This document shows, piece after piece, positions 26,114 through 35,511 of a DNA stretch of 64,000 nucleotides. The notes below the pieces were generated by a model. That model ran no database searches and was not told where the DNA came from. It saw nothing but the letters and a program-made list of their open reading frames with translations. Location: NCBI RefSeq assembly GCF_026343185.1, contig NZ_JAPEMA010000001.1, forward strand, positions 5,642,001-5,706,000, given 5' to 3'. The position numbers and the translations under genes were made by a program. The number at the start of each line of letters is the position of its first letter. Position 1 is the first letter of the stretch. This DNA is from Streptomyces sp. NBC_00091 (GTDB lineage Bacteria; Actinomycetota; Actinomycetes; Streptomycetales; Streptomycetaceae).

Positions 26114-27322
26114 ATGTTCGAGTCCGTACGCGAAGACCTCCGCACCACCCTCGACGAGATCCGCGCAGCGGGCCTGCACAAGCCCGAGCGCGTCATCGGC
26201 ACCCCGCAGAACGCCGCCGTCGCCGTCACCGCGGGCGGCGCCCCCGGCGAGGTGCTGAACTTCTGCGCGAACAACTACCTCGGACTGGCCGACCACCCCG
26301 AGGTGGTCGCCGCCGCGAAGGACGCGCTGGACCGCTGGGGCTACGGCATGGCCTCGGTCCGCTTCATCTGCGGCACCCAGGAGGTGCACAAGGAGCTGGA
26401 GGCCCGGCTGTCGGCCTTCCTCGGCCAGGAGGACACGATCCTCTACTCCTCCTGCTTCGACGCCAACGGCGGCGTCTTCGAGACCCTCCTCGGCGCCGAG
26501 GACGCGGTGATCTCCGACGCCCTCAACCACGCCTCGATCATCGACGGCATCCGCCTGTCCAAGGCCCGCCGCTTCCGCTACGCCAACCGCGACATGGCCG
26601 AGCTGGAGACCCGGCTCAAGGAGGCCACCGAGGGCGGCGCCCGCCGCAAGCTCATCGTCACCGACGGCGTCTTCTCCATGGACGGCTACGTCGCCCCGCT
26701 CGCCGAGATCTGCGACCTGGCCGACCGCTACGACGCCATGGTCATGGTCGACGACTCGCACGCCGTCGGCTTCGTCGGCCCCGGCGGCCGCGGCACCCCC
26801 GAACTGCACGGGGTCATGGACCGCGTCGACATCATCACCGGCACCCTCGGCAAGGCCCTCGGCGGCGCCTCCGGCGGCTACGTCGCCGCCCGCGCCGAGA
26901 TCGTCGAGCTGCTGCGCCAGCGCTCGCGCCCGTACCTCTTCTCCAACTCCCTCGCCCCGGTCATCGCCGCCGCCTCCCTGAAGGTCCTCGACCTGCTGGA
27001 GTCCGCCGGCGACCTGCGCGAGCGGCTCGCGGCCAACACGGCCCTCTTCCGCTCGAAGATGACCGAGGCCGGCTTCGAGATCCTGCCCGGCGACCACGCC
27101 ATCGCCCCCGTCATGATCGGCGACGCCGCCGAGGCGGGCCGGATGGCGGAGCTGCTCCTGGAGCGCGGGGTGTACGTGATCGGCTTCTCGTACCCGGTCG
27201 TTCCGCTGGGCGCCGCCCGTATCCGCGTCCAGCTCTCGGCGGCCCACTCGACGGCCGACGTGGAGCGCGCGGTGGCCGCCTTCGTGGACGCCCGCGCGGC
27301 TTTCGCCGCAGCTCAGGGCTGA
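26114..27322 (+). CDS. kbl: Glycine C-acetyltransferase (2-amino-3-ketobutyrate CoA ligase)
   Basis: The 402-residue PLP enzyme splits 2-amino-3-ketobutyrate with CoA into glycine and acetyl-CoA. Alpha-oxoamine synthase motifs are [30 protein letters not shown] (His stacking on PLP) and the Schiff-base lysine in [15 protein letters not shown] (about residue 247). AAGGAG precedes the ATG by about 12 bases. It works directly after Tdh. Confidence 0.97.
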   Translation: MFESVREDLRTTLDEIRAAGLHKPERVIGTPQNAAVAVTAGGAPGEVLNFCANNYLGLADHPEVVAAAKDALDRWGYGMASVRFICGTQEVHKELEARLSAFLGQEDTILYSSCFDANGGVFETLLGAEDAVISDALNHASIIDGIRLSKARRFRYANRDMAELETRLKEATEGGARRKLIVTDGVFSMDGYVAPLAEICDLADRYDAMVMVDDSHAVGFVGPGGRGTPELHGVMDRVDIITGTLGKALGGASGGYVAARAEIVELLRQRSRPYLFSNSLAPVIAAASLKVLDLLESAGDLRERLAANTALFRSKMTEAGFEILPGDHAIAPVMIGDAAEAGRMAELLLERGVYVIGFSYPVVPLGAARIRVQLSAAHSTADVERAVAAFVDARAAFAAAQG

Positions 27323-27334
27323 CATCATGGAGGG

Positions 27335-28249
27335 GTGATCGACCCCCGCCGGCTGCGCATCCTGCGGGCCGTGGCGGACCACCGTACGGTGACCGCCGCG
27401 GCCGCAGCCCTGTACCTCACCCCCTCCGCCGTCTCCCAGCAGCTCGCCGCGCTGGAACAGGAGACCGGCCACGCGCTGCTGACCCGCAGCGGCCGGGGCG
27501 TACGGCTCACCGCGGCCGGGGAGATCCTGCTGGGCCACGCCCACGAGGTACTGGCCCAGCTGGAGCGCGCCGAGGCGGAACTCGCCGCCTACGCGGGCGG
27601 CTCCGCGGGCGAGGTCACGGTGGCCGCCTTCGCGACCGGTATCGCCGAGGTGCTGGCCCCCGCCATCGCCCGCCTCGCGCTGGAGCACCCGGGCATCAGG
27701 CTCCGCGTCCGGGACGCGGAGGGCGACCAGAGCCTGCCGCTGCTGCTCGACGGGGAGGCGGACCTGGCCCTGGCGGTGGAGTACCGGGGCGCGCCGGGCG
27801 CCGACGACGGCCGCCTGTCGGTCCTCCCGCTGTACGCGGAACCCTTCGACGCGGTGCTGCCCTCGGGGCACCCGCTCGCCGGTCTGCCCGCCGTGGCGCT
27901 GGCGGACCTCTCCGACGCGGACTGGGTCGGCCAGTACCCGGGCAACCCGTGCTACGACGTGACCCTGCTGGCGTGCGAACTGGCGGGCTTCCAGCCGCGC
28001 TTCGTGCACTCCTCCGACGACTTCCGGGCGGTGACGGCCCTGGTCGGCGCGGGCGCGGGGGTGGCGCTGGTGCCGCGTTCGGCGCTGCGCGGCATGGACC
28101 TCAAGGAGGTCCGGGTGCGCCCGGTCGCCGGCCCGGCCGCCACCCGCCGCGTCTTCGCCGCCACCCGCCGCGGCGCCGAGACCCACCCGCTGATCGCCCC
28201 GGTGCTGGCGGCCCTGTCCCGCGAGGCCCGGCGGGTCCCGACGCACTGA
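27335..28249 (+). CDS. LysR family regulator downstream of kbl
   Basis: The 304-residue protein has a winged helix at residues 1-60 (AAAALYLTPSAVSQQLAALE) and a LysR substrate-binding domain (GEVTVAAFATGIAEVLAP onward). The GTG at 27335 starts 12 bases after the kbl stop, so it is likely cotranscribed with tdh-kbl, which may be its target. Ligand unknown; an amino acid is plausible from context. Confidence 0.92.
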   Translation: MIDPRRLRILRAVADHRTVTAAAAALYLTPSAVSQQLAALEQETGHALLTRSGRGVRLTAAGEILLGHAHEVLAQLERAEAELAAYAGGSAGEVTVAAFATGIAEVLAPAIARLALEHPGIRLRVRDAEGDQSLPLLLDGEADLALAVEYRGAPGADDGRLSVLPLYAEPFDAVLPSGHPLAGLPAVALADLSDADWVGQYPGNPCYDVTLLACELAGFQPRFVHSSDDFRAVTALVGAGAGVALVPRSALRGMDLKEVRVRPVAGPAATRRVFAATRRGAETHPLIAPVLAALSREARRVPTH

Positions 28250-28373
28250 TCCCGATCCGTGGCCGGCGTTCGGATGTGACTCCTTTCGTCTGGTGCGGTG
28301 ACCGGCTCGATCTCCGTCACAGGTGTGTCAGGAGGCCGGGACGCTCAACCCCCGTGCGGCGGATCATGGTTCA

Positions 28374-30428
28374 ATGCCGAGCGTGACAGAGTTCATAGGC
28401 CCTGGCGGAACCCGGAGTTCCACAGTCGAGCCGCTGCGCCCTGGTGATCCGAGGACCGTCGGTCCCTACCGCCTTGAGGGACGGCTGGGCGCGGGCGGCA
28501 TGGGGCAGGTCTTCCTCGGTACGTCCGCGAGCGGTCGCCGGGTCGCGGTGAAGCTGATCCGGCCGGAGCTGGCCGGCACCGCGCGGTTCCGGGAGCGGTT
28601 CGCGCGGGAGGCCGCCGCCGCGCGGCAGGTCGGCGGGTTCCACACGGCGCAGGTCGTGGAGGCCGATCCGGCGGCGGAACCGCCGTGGCTGGCCACCGCG
28701 TTCGTACCGGGTCCGACGCTGCAACAGCTGGTCGACGCCGGCGGGCCCCGCGACCCGGCGGCCGTGCTGCGGCTCGGCGCCGGGATCGCCGAAGGGCTGG
28801 CCGCGATCCACCGGTGCGGGCTCGTGCACCGGGATCTCAAGCCCGGCAACGTGATCGTGGCCGAGGACGGACCGCGCATCATCGACTTCGGGATCGCGCA
28901 CGAGCCGGGCGCGGACGCGATGACCCGGACCGGATCGGTCATCGGGACGTACGCCTACATGTCACCGGAGCAGGTACGGGGCGAGGCGCTCTCGCCCGCC
29001 GGCGACGTGTTCGCCTTCGGCTCGGTGCTCGTGTTCGCGGCGACCGGCCGCAGCCCGTTCGACGCGACGACCGTGCCGGCCATCGTGCACCGGGTCGTCA
29101 GCGAGCCGCCCCGACTCGACGGACTGGCCGCCCCCCTGCGCGAGCTGGTCGGGGCGTGCCTCGCCAAGGATCCCGCCCAGCGCCCCGGCATGGACGAGGT
29201 GCTGGCCCGGCTCTCGGTCACCGGGCCGGGCGCGGTGCCGCCCGCCGCGCCCGCCGCGCCCGGTGCGGCGTTCCATGCCCTGCCGACGCAACCGGCCGCG
29301 GCACCACCGGCCCCGCCCGGCCCGGCCGGTGCGCCCACCGCACCCGCGCCCGCCGGGGCCTTGTCCCGCCGTACGCTGCTCCTCGGCGGGGTGGGCGCCG
29401 CAGCGGCGGCCGCCGCCGTACCCGCCTATCTGTTCCGGGACTCCTGGCTGGGATCGGGGTCGGAGCAGGACCGGACCCGGCCCGTGGCCCGGCTCGAAGG
29501 GCACCCCCAGTCGCTGGTGGCTCTCGCCTTCAGCCCGGACGGCCGGACCCTGGCCGCCGGCGGGTCCGGCGGTGAGCTGTGGCTGTGGGACACCGTCACC
29601 CGCCGCACGATCACCAAGTTCGGGGGAGAGCCCCCGCGCGTCTTCGGCCTGGCCTTCAGCCCGGACGGCTGGACGCTGGTGGGCAGTTGCCAGGACGGAA
29701 CGCTGCGGCGCTGGGACGTGCGGACCCGGACGGCGCTGCCCGCGCTCTCCGGGTTCGAGACGCTCTCGGTTCCGACCCCGTACTCCCTCGCGGTCAGTCC
29801 GGACGGCGCGGTCCTCGCCGCGGCCGGCGGAGGCACGCTCCAGCTCTTCGACCTGACGAGCGGACGCCGCCTGAAGAAGATCGAAGCGGGCGAGCCGTCC
29901 GGCGTGCTGTTCACCCCGGACGGCAAGGGGGTGGCCACCGCTTCCCGGGAGCGGGTGTTGCTCTGGGACGTCGACGGCGGGGAACAACCCAGGACGTTCA
30001 CCGACGACTCCGCCGACTCCCCCTTCTACAGGGTGCTGATCAGCCCGGACGGAAAGACCATCGGCGGTGCGGGGCCCGGCGTCCATCTGTGGGACCTGGC
30101 GACCGGGCGGCCCACCGCCACCCTCACCTCGCCGCACCGGCGCCTCGAGGAGGCCGCGTACCGGCCCGGCCACCCGATGATCGCGGGCGGCGGCTTCGGG
30201 CTCGGTCCGGACGACGACGTCAAGGACGAGGCCAGAGCCGCCACGGGCGGCACGGTCAGCCTGTGGGACCTGAAGACCGGGCGGGTCGCCCGGACCCTCA
30301 CGGCCGACCTCGAGGAGTCGGCCGGGGCTCCCTTGCTCTCCGCCCTGGCGTTCAGTCCGGACGGCAAGACCCTCGCGGCGGCCTTCAGTCCGTCGGACAG
30401 CACGATCCAGCTCTGGCAGCTCGCCTGA
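28374..30428 (+). CDS. Ser/Thr protein kinase with C-terminal WD40-like sensor (paralogue 1)
   Basis: The 684-residue protein has a Hanks-type kinase domain at about 25-280: GRLGAGGMGQVFLG as the P-loop, catalytic Lys60 in VAVKLI, H152-R-D154 with LKPGN and D171-FG. A Pro/Ala linker (about 285-330) leads to one predicted helix, LLLGGVGAAAAAAAVPAYLF. The rest (about 370-684) has at least six repeats ending in SPDG...LWD, a WD40-type propeller that should be extracytoplasmic. ATG 28374 is chosen; GTG 28383 is possible. The next gene is a close paralogue. Confidence 0.92.
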   Translation: MPSVTEFIGPGGTRSSTVEPLRPGDPRTVGPYRLEGRLGAGGMGQVFLGTSASGRRVAVKLIRPELAGTARFRERFAREAAAARQVGGFHTAQVVEADPAAEPPWLATAFVPGPTLQQLVDAGGPRDPAAVLRLGAGIAEGLAAIHRCGLVHRDLKPGNVIVAEDGPRIIDFGIAHEPGADAMTRTGSVIGTYAYMSPEQVRGEALSPAGDVFAFGSVLVFAATGRSPFDATTVPAIVHRVVSEPPRLDGLAAPLRELVGACLAKDPAQRPGMDEVLARLSVTGPGAVPPAAPAAPGAAFHALPTQPAAAPPAPPGPAGAPTAPAPAGALSRRTLLLGGVGAAAAAAAVPAYLFRDSWLGSGSEQDRTRPVARLEGHPQSLVALAFSPDGRTLAAGGSGGELWLWDTVTRRTITKFGGEPPRVFGLAFSPDGWTLVGSCQDGTLRRWDVRTRTALPALSGFETLSVPTPYSLAVSPDGAVLAAAGGGTLQLFDLTSGRRLKKIEAGEPSGVLFTPDGKGVATASRERVLLWDVDGGEQPRTFTDDSADSPFYRVLISPDGKTIGGAGPGVHLWDLATGRPTATLTSPHRRLEEAAYRPGHPMIAGGGFGLGPDDDVKDEARAATGGTVSLWDLKTGRVARTLTADLEESAGAPLLSALAFSPDGKTLAAAFSPSDSTIQLWQLA

Positions 30429-30465
30429 CCGGCTGCCTCCCTCTTCATCTCAACGGACGGTACTC

Positions 30466-32541
30466 ATGGACGCGTTGTTGCCCCACGATCCGCGGTGGGT
30501 CGGCCCCTACCGCCTCGAGGGACGGCTGGGCGAGGGCGGCATGGGCCAGGTCTTCCTCGGTACGTCGCCGGGCGGCCGCCCGGTCGCGGTGAAGCTGATC
30601 CGCGCGGAGCTGGCCGGCACCACGCAGTTCCGGGAGCGGTTCGCGCGGGAGGTGGAGGCCGCGCGGCAGGTCGGCGGGTTCCACACGGCGCAGGTCGTGG
30701 ACGCGGACCCGGCGGCCGAATCCCCGTGGCTGGTCACCGCGTTCATCCCGGGCCCCACCCTCCACCGGGCGGTGACCGAGCACGGGCCGGTCGATCCGGC
30801 GGGGGCGCTGCGGCTCGGGGCGGGGCTCGCCGAAGGGCTCGCGGCGATCCACCGGTGCGGCCTGGTCCACCGGGATCTCAAGCCGGGCAACGTGATCCTG
30901 GCCGAGGACGGGCCGCGCGTCATCGACTTCGGCATCGCGCGGGCCGTGGACGCCAGTTCGCTGACCGCGACCGGATCGGTCATCGGGACCTACGCCTACA
31001 TGTCGCCGGAGCAGATCCGCGCCGACCGGGCCGGGCCCGCCAGCGACGTGTTCGCCCTCGGCTCGGTGGTCGCCTTCGCCGCGACGGGCCGTGGCCCGTT
31101 CGACGCGCCCTCCCTGGTGGCCGTGGTCCAGCGGATCCTGGACGAACCGCCCGCCCTCGACGGGATCGACGGCGAGCTCCGGGCCATCCTCACCGACTGC
31201 CTGGCCAAGGACCCGGCCGACCGTCCCGCCGTCGAGGGCCTGCCCGCCCGGTTCGCGGCTGCCCTCGCGGGGGCGGCGCGGGTCCACCCGCCGCGCCACG
31301 AACCGACCGTGGCGGCGGCCCCGTCCGTACGGACCCCACAGACCCCGCAGCCGCCGCCCACGGAGCGGGCCCAGGCGGTGAGCCCGGGACCGGCCGTGAG
31401 CCCGGGACCGGCTGCGGGCGGTCAGGACCCGCGCGCCCTGGCCGCCGCGGCGACGCGGACCTACGCGCCGCCGGCGGGCCCCGCGGCGCCGGGCCCCGGC
31501 GCCGCCGTACCCGGCCCCGGCAGCCCGGTACCCGGGCGGCCGACCGCCCCCGTACCCGGTCCGGCCCGCCGGGGGCCCTCGCGGCGCGCGCTGCTCATCG
31601 GCGGCGCCTCGGTCGCCGCGGCCGCCGCGATCGGGGTCCCCGCCTACCTGCTGCTGCGCAAGAGCGACGCCCTCGAGGGCCCGAAGAGCGCGTACGAGCT
31701 CGCCTTCAGTCCCGACGGGAAGACGCTGGCCGCCGCCGGAGGGGGCGGGGAGATCTGGCGCTGGTCGCTGCCCGGCAAGGAGAGCAGCTCCACCCGGATC
31801 AGCATCGCCAAGTACATCCAGCCGCACGTCTTCAGCCGGGACCTCAAGACGCTCTACCGGGCGGAGGAGCACAAGATCCTGAAGTGGGACGTCGCCACGG
31901 GCCGCACGGTCGGGACGTTCACCGGAGAGACCACGGGCGAGCCCCAGAACGGGTTCGTGCACGAGCTGGGGCTCAGCCCCGACGGGAAGACGCTGGCCGC
32001 CAGCAGCGGCCGGGGCCTGTACCTGTGGGACACCGGTTCCGGATCCCGGCTCGCCCTGCGCCAGGACGTCAAGAACGGCCCGGCCGTCTACAGCGCGGAC
32101 GGGGCGATGCTGGCCACCGGATCGCCGGTCCAGCTGCGGAACGGCTCGGCCGATGCCGTCCTGGCCACCCTCGACGCCACGGTCGCGACCAGCGCGGTCT
32201 TCAGCCCCGACGGCCAGCTCCTGGCCTTCGGCGACCAGGCCGAGGAGGTGCGCCTGTGGAACACCGCCACCCGGCAGGACGTCGCCGTCCTGGAGGGCCA
32301 CGACTCCCCGGTCCTGGCGGTCGCCTTCCACCCGGACGGGAGCGCGCTGGCCAGTGGTGACCGGGACGGCAAGGTGGTCGTCTGGTCCACCGCCTCCGCC
32401 ACCTCCACCGCGACCTACGAGCCCGGCGCCTCCGTCGAGGCGCTGGCCTTCAGCCCGGACGGGAAGTCGCTGGCCGCGGGGTGCAGCAGCGGCACGAGCG
32501 TCGGGAGCAATGACACGGTGTGGCTGTGGGAGCTCGGGTGA
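30466..32541 (+). CDS. Ser/Thr protein kinase with C-terminal WD40-like sensor (paralogue 2)
   Basis: The 691-residue protein repeats the layout of the preceding gene: kinase domain about 12-270 with Lys43, H135-R-D137 and D154-FG; a long Pro-rich linker containing VSPGPAVSPGPA; one helix (about residue 375); and a WD40-like region with [16 protein letters not shown] and SPDGKSLAAGCSSG. Kinase-domain DNA is nearly identical to the first copy over long stretches, for example around 28540-28690 and 30580-30730, whereas linkers and propellers differ. The genes are 37 bases apart and probably cotranscribed. Confidence 0.92.
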   Translation: MDALLPHDPRWVGPYRLEGRLGEGGMGQVFLGTSPGGRPVAVKLIRAELAGTTQFRERFAREVEAARQVGGFHTAQVVDADPAAESPWLVTAFIPGPTLHRAVTEHGPVDPAGALRLGAGLAEGLAAIHRCGLVHRDLKPGNVILAEDGPRVIDFGIARAVDASSLTATGSVIGTYAYMSPEQIRADRAGPASDVFALGSVVAFAATGRGPFDAPSLVAVVQRILDEPPALDGIDGELRAILTDCLAKDPADRPAVEGLPARFAAALAGAARVHPPRHEPTVAAAPSVRTPQTPQPPPTERAQAVSPGPAVSPGPAAGGQDPRALAAAATRTYAPPAGPAAPGPGAAVPGPGSPVPGRPTAPVPGPARRGPSRRALLIGGASVAAAAAIGVPAYLLLRKSDALEGPKSAYELAFSPDGKTLAAAGGGGEIWRWSLPGKESSSTRISIAKYIQPHVFSRDLKTLYRAEEHKILKWDVATGRTVGTFTGETTGEPQNGFVHELGLSPDGKTLAASSGRGLYLWDTGSGSRLALRQDVKNGPAVYSADGAMLATGSPVQLRNGSADAVLATLDATVATSAVFSPDGQLLAFGDQAEEVRLWNTATRQDVAVLEGHDSPVLAVAFHPDGSALASGDRDGKVVVWSTASATSTATYEPGASVEALAFSPDGKSLAAGCSSGTSVGSNDTVWLWELG

Positions 32542-32593
32542 GGGGGATCCGGGATCTCCGCCTCGGCTCCCTGAACAGCACCACGGGGTGTCC

Positions 32594-33382
32594 TCAGACC
32601 CGCACGACCTCCACGCCCGCCGCGCGGAAGGGGCGGGCGGCGGAGTCCGAGAGGGCGGTGTCCGTCACCAGGACGTCGACGGCGGAGGTGGCGCAGATAC
32701 GGGCGAAGGCGCGCACGCCCAGCTTCGTGGAGTCCGCCGCGATGACCAGGCGGCGGGCGCGTGCGCACAACAGGCTGTTGACGGCGGCCTCGTCCTCGTG
32801 GCGGGTGGCCGCGCCGTCGGCCGGGTCGAAGGCGTCGACCCCGACCACGGCCGTGTCCACGGTGAGCTGAGCGAGCGTCTGCTGGGCCAAGGGGCCGGTC
32901 AGTTCGTACGACTGCGGGCGGGCGACCCCGCCCGTGAGGACGATCTTGAACTGGGGCCGGATCACCAGTTCGCCCGCGATGTTCAGGGCGTTGGTGACCA
33001 CGGTGAGCGCGGGGGAGCCGGCGGTGGGCGCGGCGAGGTCCGCGCGGGCCGCCAGGGCCCGGGCCACCTCCGTCGTCGTGGTGCCGCCCGTCAGCCCGAC
33101 GACCTCGCCCGGGGCGATCAGGGCGGCCACGGCCTCGCTGATCCGGCGCTTCTCGTCGGCCCGGCGGGAGGTGCGGTAGCGCAGGGGGAGTTCGTACGAG
33201 ACCCCGTGCGGCACCGCCCCGCCGCGCGTGCGGACCAGCAGCTGCTGCTCGGCGAGCTGGTCCAGATCGCGGCGGATGGTCGCGGCGGACACGCCGAGGA
33301 TCTCGGCGGCCGGCTCCACCTCCACCCCGCCCCGCTCCACCAGCAGGTCCAGCAGTCTCTGCCAGCGTTCCTTGCGGGTCAT
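32594..33382 (-). CDS. DeoR/AgaR-type transcriptional regulator
   Basis: The 262-residue protein has an N-terminal DeoR winged helix (RWQRLLDLLVERGGV, AAEILGVSAATIRRDLDQLA) and a sugar-phosphate sensor domain with GLTGGTTTTEVARAL and DTAVVGVDAFDP. GGGAGGGG 8 bases upstream sets the ATG at 33382. It diverges from a SIS isomerase and a class II aldolase, the normal setting of AgaR-type repressors of amino-sugar catabolism. Confidence 0.93.
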   Translation of the reverse strand: MTRKERWQRLLDLLVERGGVEVEPAAEILGVSAATIRRDLDQLAEQQLLVRTRGGAVPHGVSYELPLRYRTSRRADEKRRISEAVAALIAPGEVVGLTGGTTTTEVARALAARADLAAPTAGSPALTVVTNALNIAGELVIRPQFKIVLTGGVARPQSYELTGPLAQQTLAQLTVDTAVVGVDAFDPADGAATRHEDEAAVNSLLCARARRLVIAADSTKLGVRAFARICATSAVDVLVTDTALSDSAARPFRAAGVEVVRV

Positions 33383-33547
33383 GGCGCCCCTCCCGTGTGG
33401 TCCCCGGGCCTCCTGCCCGGCCCCGCCGTCGAGATTAACCCAGCCGATCACTCCGTAGATGCTTGAAGTTGCGCGAAACGGCCCGCTACCTTGCAGGAAC
33501 ACGCAGGGAAGTCCCGTAAGTACGCATCAAAAGCGCAAGGAGCCCGC

Positions 33548-34450
33548 ATGAGTCACGTCGCGCACGAGTTGGGCACGCAGCCCGAATGCTGGGAACGGGC
33601 CGCCGAACTGGCCCCCGCCCACCGGGCGGTGCTGCCGAGGCCCGGCGAGCGTACCGCGATCGTCGGGTGCGGGACCTCGTACTACATGGCCCAGGCCGCC
33701 GCGGCCCTGCGGGAGGAGGCCGGACAGGGGGAGACCGACGCCTTCCCCGCCTCGGAGTTCCCGCACCGCCGACGCTACGACCGGGTGGTCGCCCTGACCC
33801 GGTCCGGGACCACCACCGAGGTGCTGCACCTCCTCGCCGGGCTGCGGGAGGCCGGGATCCCGGCCACCGCCGTCGTTGGGGACCCGCACACCCCGGTGAT
33901 GACCCTCGCGGACGAACTCGTCGTCCTGGATTTCGCCGACGAGCGGTCCGTCGTCCAGACCCGCTTCGCCACCACCGCCCTCACCCTCCTGCGTGCCCAC
34001 GTCGGCGCCCACACCCCCGCCGTGATCGCCGACGCCCGCGCCGCCCTCGAACAGCCGCTGCCGGCAGGGCTGGAGGCGCGCGGCCAGTTCACCTTCCTCG
34101 GGCGGGGCTGGAGCGTCGGCCTCGCCCAGGAGGCGGCCCTGAAGATGCGCGAGGCCTCGCTGTCGTGGGCCGAGGCCTACCCCGCGATGGAGTACCGGCA
34201 CGGCCCCGTCAGCGTCACCGGACCGGGCTCGGTGACCTGGTCGCTGGGCGGCACCCCCGAAGGGATCGCCGAACAGGTCCTCGGGACCGGCGCGCAATGG
34301 GTGGACGGCGCACTCGACCCGCTGGCCGAGCTGGTCCGGGTGCACCGCCTCGCCGTCGCCGTCGCCGCGCACCGCGAGCTCGACCCCGACGCGCCCCGCA
34401 ACCTCACCCGCTCGGTCATCCTCACCGCGGGCGAGGGGGCGGTCCGATGA
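33548..34450 (+). CDS. SIS-domain sugar-phosphate isomerase/deaminase (AgaS-like)
   Basis: The 300-residue protein has two SIS domains. The first begins TAIVGCGTSYYMAQAAAALR and VVALTRSGTTTEVLHLLAG; the second begins FTFLGRGWSVGLAQEAALKM with EAYPAMEYRHGPVS, typical of AgaS and GlmS isomerase domains. The glutaminase domain of GlmS is absent, so it should isomerise or deaminate an amino-sugar phosphate. AAGGAG lies 7 bases before the ATG. It overlaps the aldolase by four bases. Confidence 0.9.
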   Translation: MSHVAHELGTQPECWERAAELAPAHRAVLPRPGERTAIVGCGTSYYMAQAAAALREEAGQGETDAFPASEFPHRRRYDRVVALTRSGTTTEVLHLLAGLREAGIPATAVVGDPHTPVMTLADELVVLDFADERSVVQTRFATTALTLLRAHVGAHTPAVIADARAALEQPLPAGLEARGQFTFLGRGWSVGLAQEAALKMREASLSWAEAYPAMEYRHGPVSVTGPGSVTWSLGGTPEGIAEQVLGTGAQWVDGALDPLAELVRVHRLAVAVAAHRELDPDAPRNLTRSVILTAGEGAVR

Positions 34451-35289
34451 GCCTGGCCCCCTCCGGGACCCTCGTCGCCGAGGCGGCCGCCGCCGGCCGC
34501 GCCGTCGCCGCCTTCAACATCATCACCCTGGAGCACGCCGAAGCCGTGATCGAGGGCGCCGAACGGACCGGGCTGCCCGTCATCCTGCAACTCAGCGAGA
34601 ACGCCGTGAAGTTCCGCGGCGGAGCCCTGCTTCCCATCACCCGGGCCGCCGCCGCCTGCGCCGAGGCCGCCCGGGTGCCCGTCGGCCTCCACCTCGACCA
34701 CGTCAAGAGCCCCGACCTGCTGCGGCAGGCCGCCGACGCCGGCTTCGGGTCCGTGATGTACGACGCCGCGCACCTGCCCTACGCCGAGAACCTCGAGTCC
34801 ACCCGGTCCGCCGCCGACTGGGCCCACGCCAACGGGCTGTGGATCGAAGCGGAGCTGGGCGAGGTCGGCGGCAAGGACGGGGCCGCGCCGCTCGACCCGC
34901 ACGCGCCGGGCGCCCGTACCGACCCGGACGAGGCGCGGCGGTTCGTCGCCGACTCCGGGGTGGACGCCCTGGCCGTGGCCATCGGCAGCAGCCACGCCAT
35001 GACCAGCCGGACCGCCGCCCTCGACCACGCCCTGCTGGCGCGGCTGGCCAAGACGCTGGACGTACCGCTGGTCCTGCACGGCTCCTCCGGCCTGCCGGAC
35101 GGGGAACTGGCGTCCGCGGTGGCCGGCGGCATCCGCAAGGTCAACATCGGCACCGCCCTCAACCTGGCCATGACCGAGGCCATCCGCACCCACCTGACCC
35201 CGGCCGACCCCCGCCCGTACCTCACCGCCGCCCGCGCGGCGATGGCGGCGACGGCCGAGGCCATGATCCGGGTCCTCGACCGGCCCTGA
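34447..35289 (+). CDS. Class II ketose-bisphosphate aldolase (KbaY/GatY-like)
   Basis: The 280-residue protein is a metal-dependent TIM-barrel aldolase. GLHLDHVKSPDLLRQAADAGF holds the proton-relay Asp and first zinc His, EAELGEVGGKDG is the conserved Glu block, AVAIGSSHAM and LVLHGSSGLPD hold the other metal His residues, and IRKVNIGTALN binds phosphate. Coupling (ATGA) to an AgaS-like gene and a divergent DeoR repressor favours tagatose-bisphosphate or a related substrate over general glycolysis. No kinase or transporter for the pathway is in view. Confidence 0.9.
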   Translation: MSLAPSGTLVAEAAAAGRAVAAFNIITLEHAEAVIEGAERTGLPVILQLSENAVKFRGGALLPITRAAAACAEAARVPVGLHLDHVKSPDLLRQAADAGFGSVMYDAAHLPYAENLESTRSAADWAHANGLWIEAELGEVGGKDGAAPLDPHAPGARTDPDEARRFVADSGVDALAVAIGSSHAMTSRTAALDHALLARLAKTLDVPLVLHGSSGLPDGELASAVAGGIRKVNIGTALNLAMTEAIRTHLTPADPRPYLTAARAAMAATAEAMIRVLDRP

Positions 35290-35398
35290 AAGAAACCCCA
35301 CCGGCGCCTCGGTGACCGGCCCGCTGTCCGCCGGGGGCGCCCCCGCACACCGGACAGTGCCGCCGGGCCTGACCGGGGGAGCCGCGCAACGGACGGAG

Positions 35399-35434
35399 AA
35401 GGGCCGGGAGTTCCCCACCGAACTCCCGGCCCTT
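35399..35434. terminator. Strong terminator after the aldolase gene
   Basis: Aagggccgggagttc (35399-35413) pairs perfectly with gaactcccggccctt (35420-35434), a 15-bp stem with a 6-base loop, about 110 bases after the aldolase stop. It isolates the sugar module from the acyl-CoA dehydrogenase promoter. Confidence 0.85.
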
Positions 35435-35443
35435 CCCAATTCC

Positions 35444-35457
35444 TGTAACGGGTTCTA
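35444..35457. promoter_or_regulatory. KstR-type operator upstream of the acyl-CoA dehydrogenase
   Basis: TGTAACGGGTTCTA fits the KstR consensus TnnAACnnGTTnnA exactly and lies 55 bases before the start at 35512. KstR is the TetR-family repressor of actinobacterial steroid and fatty-acid genes. A second match lies at 60016-60029. Confidence 0.6.
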
Positions 35458-35511
35458 CTCTGGCCGCCGCCACCACAGCGACCGCAGGACCGCGAGACTC
35501 CCGGAGGGGCC

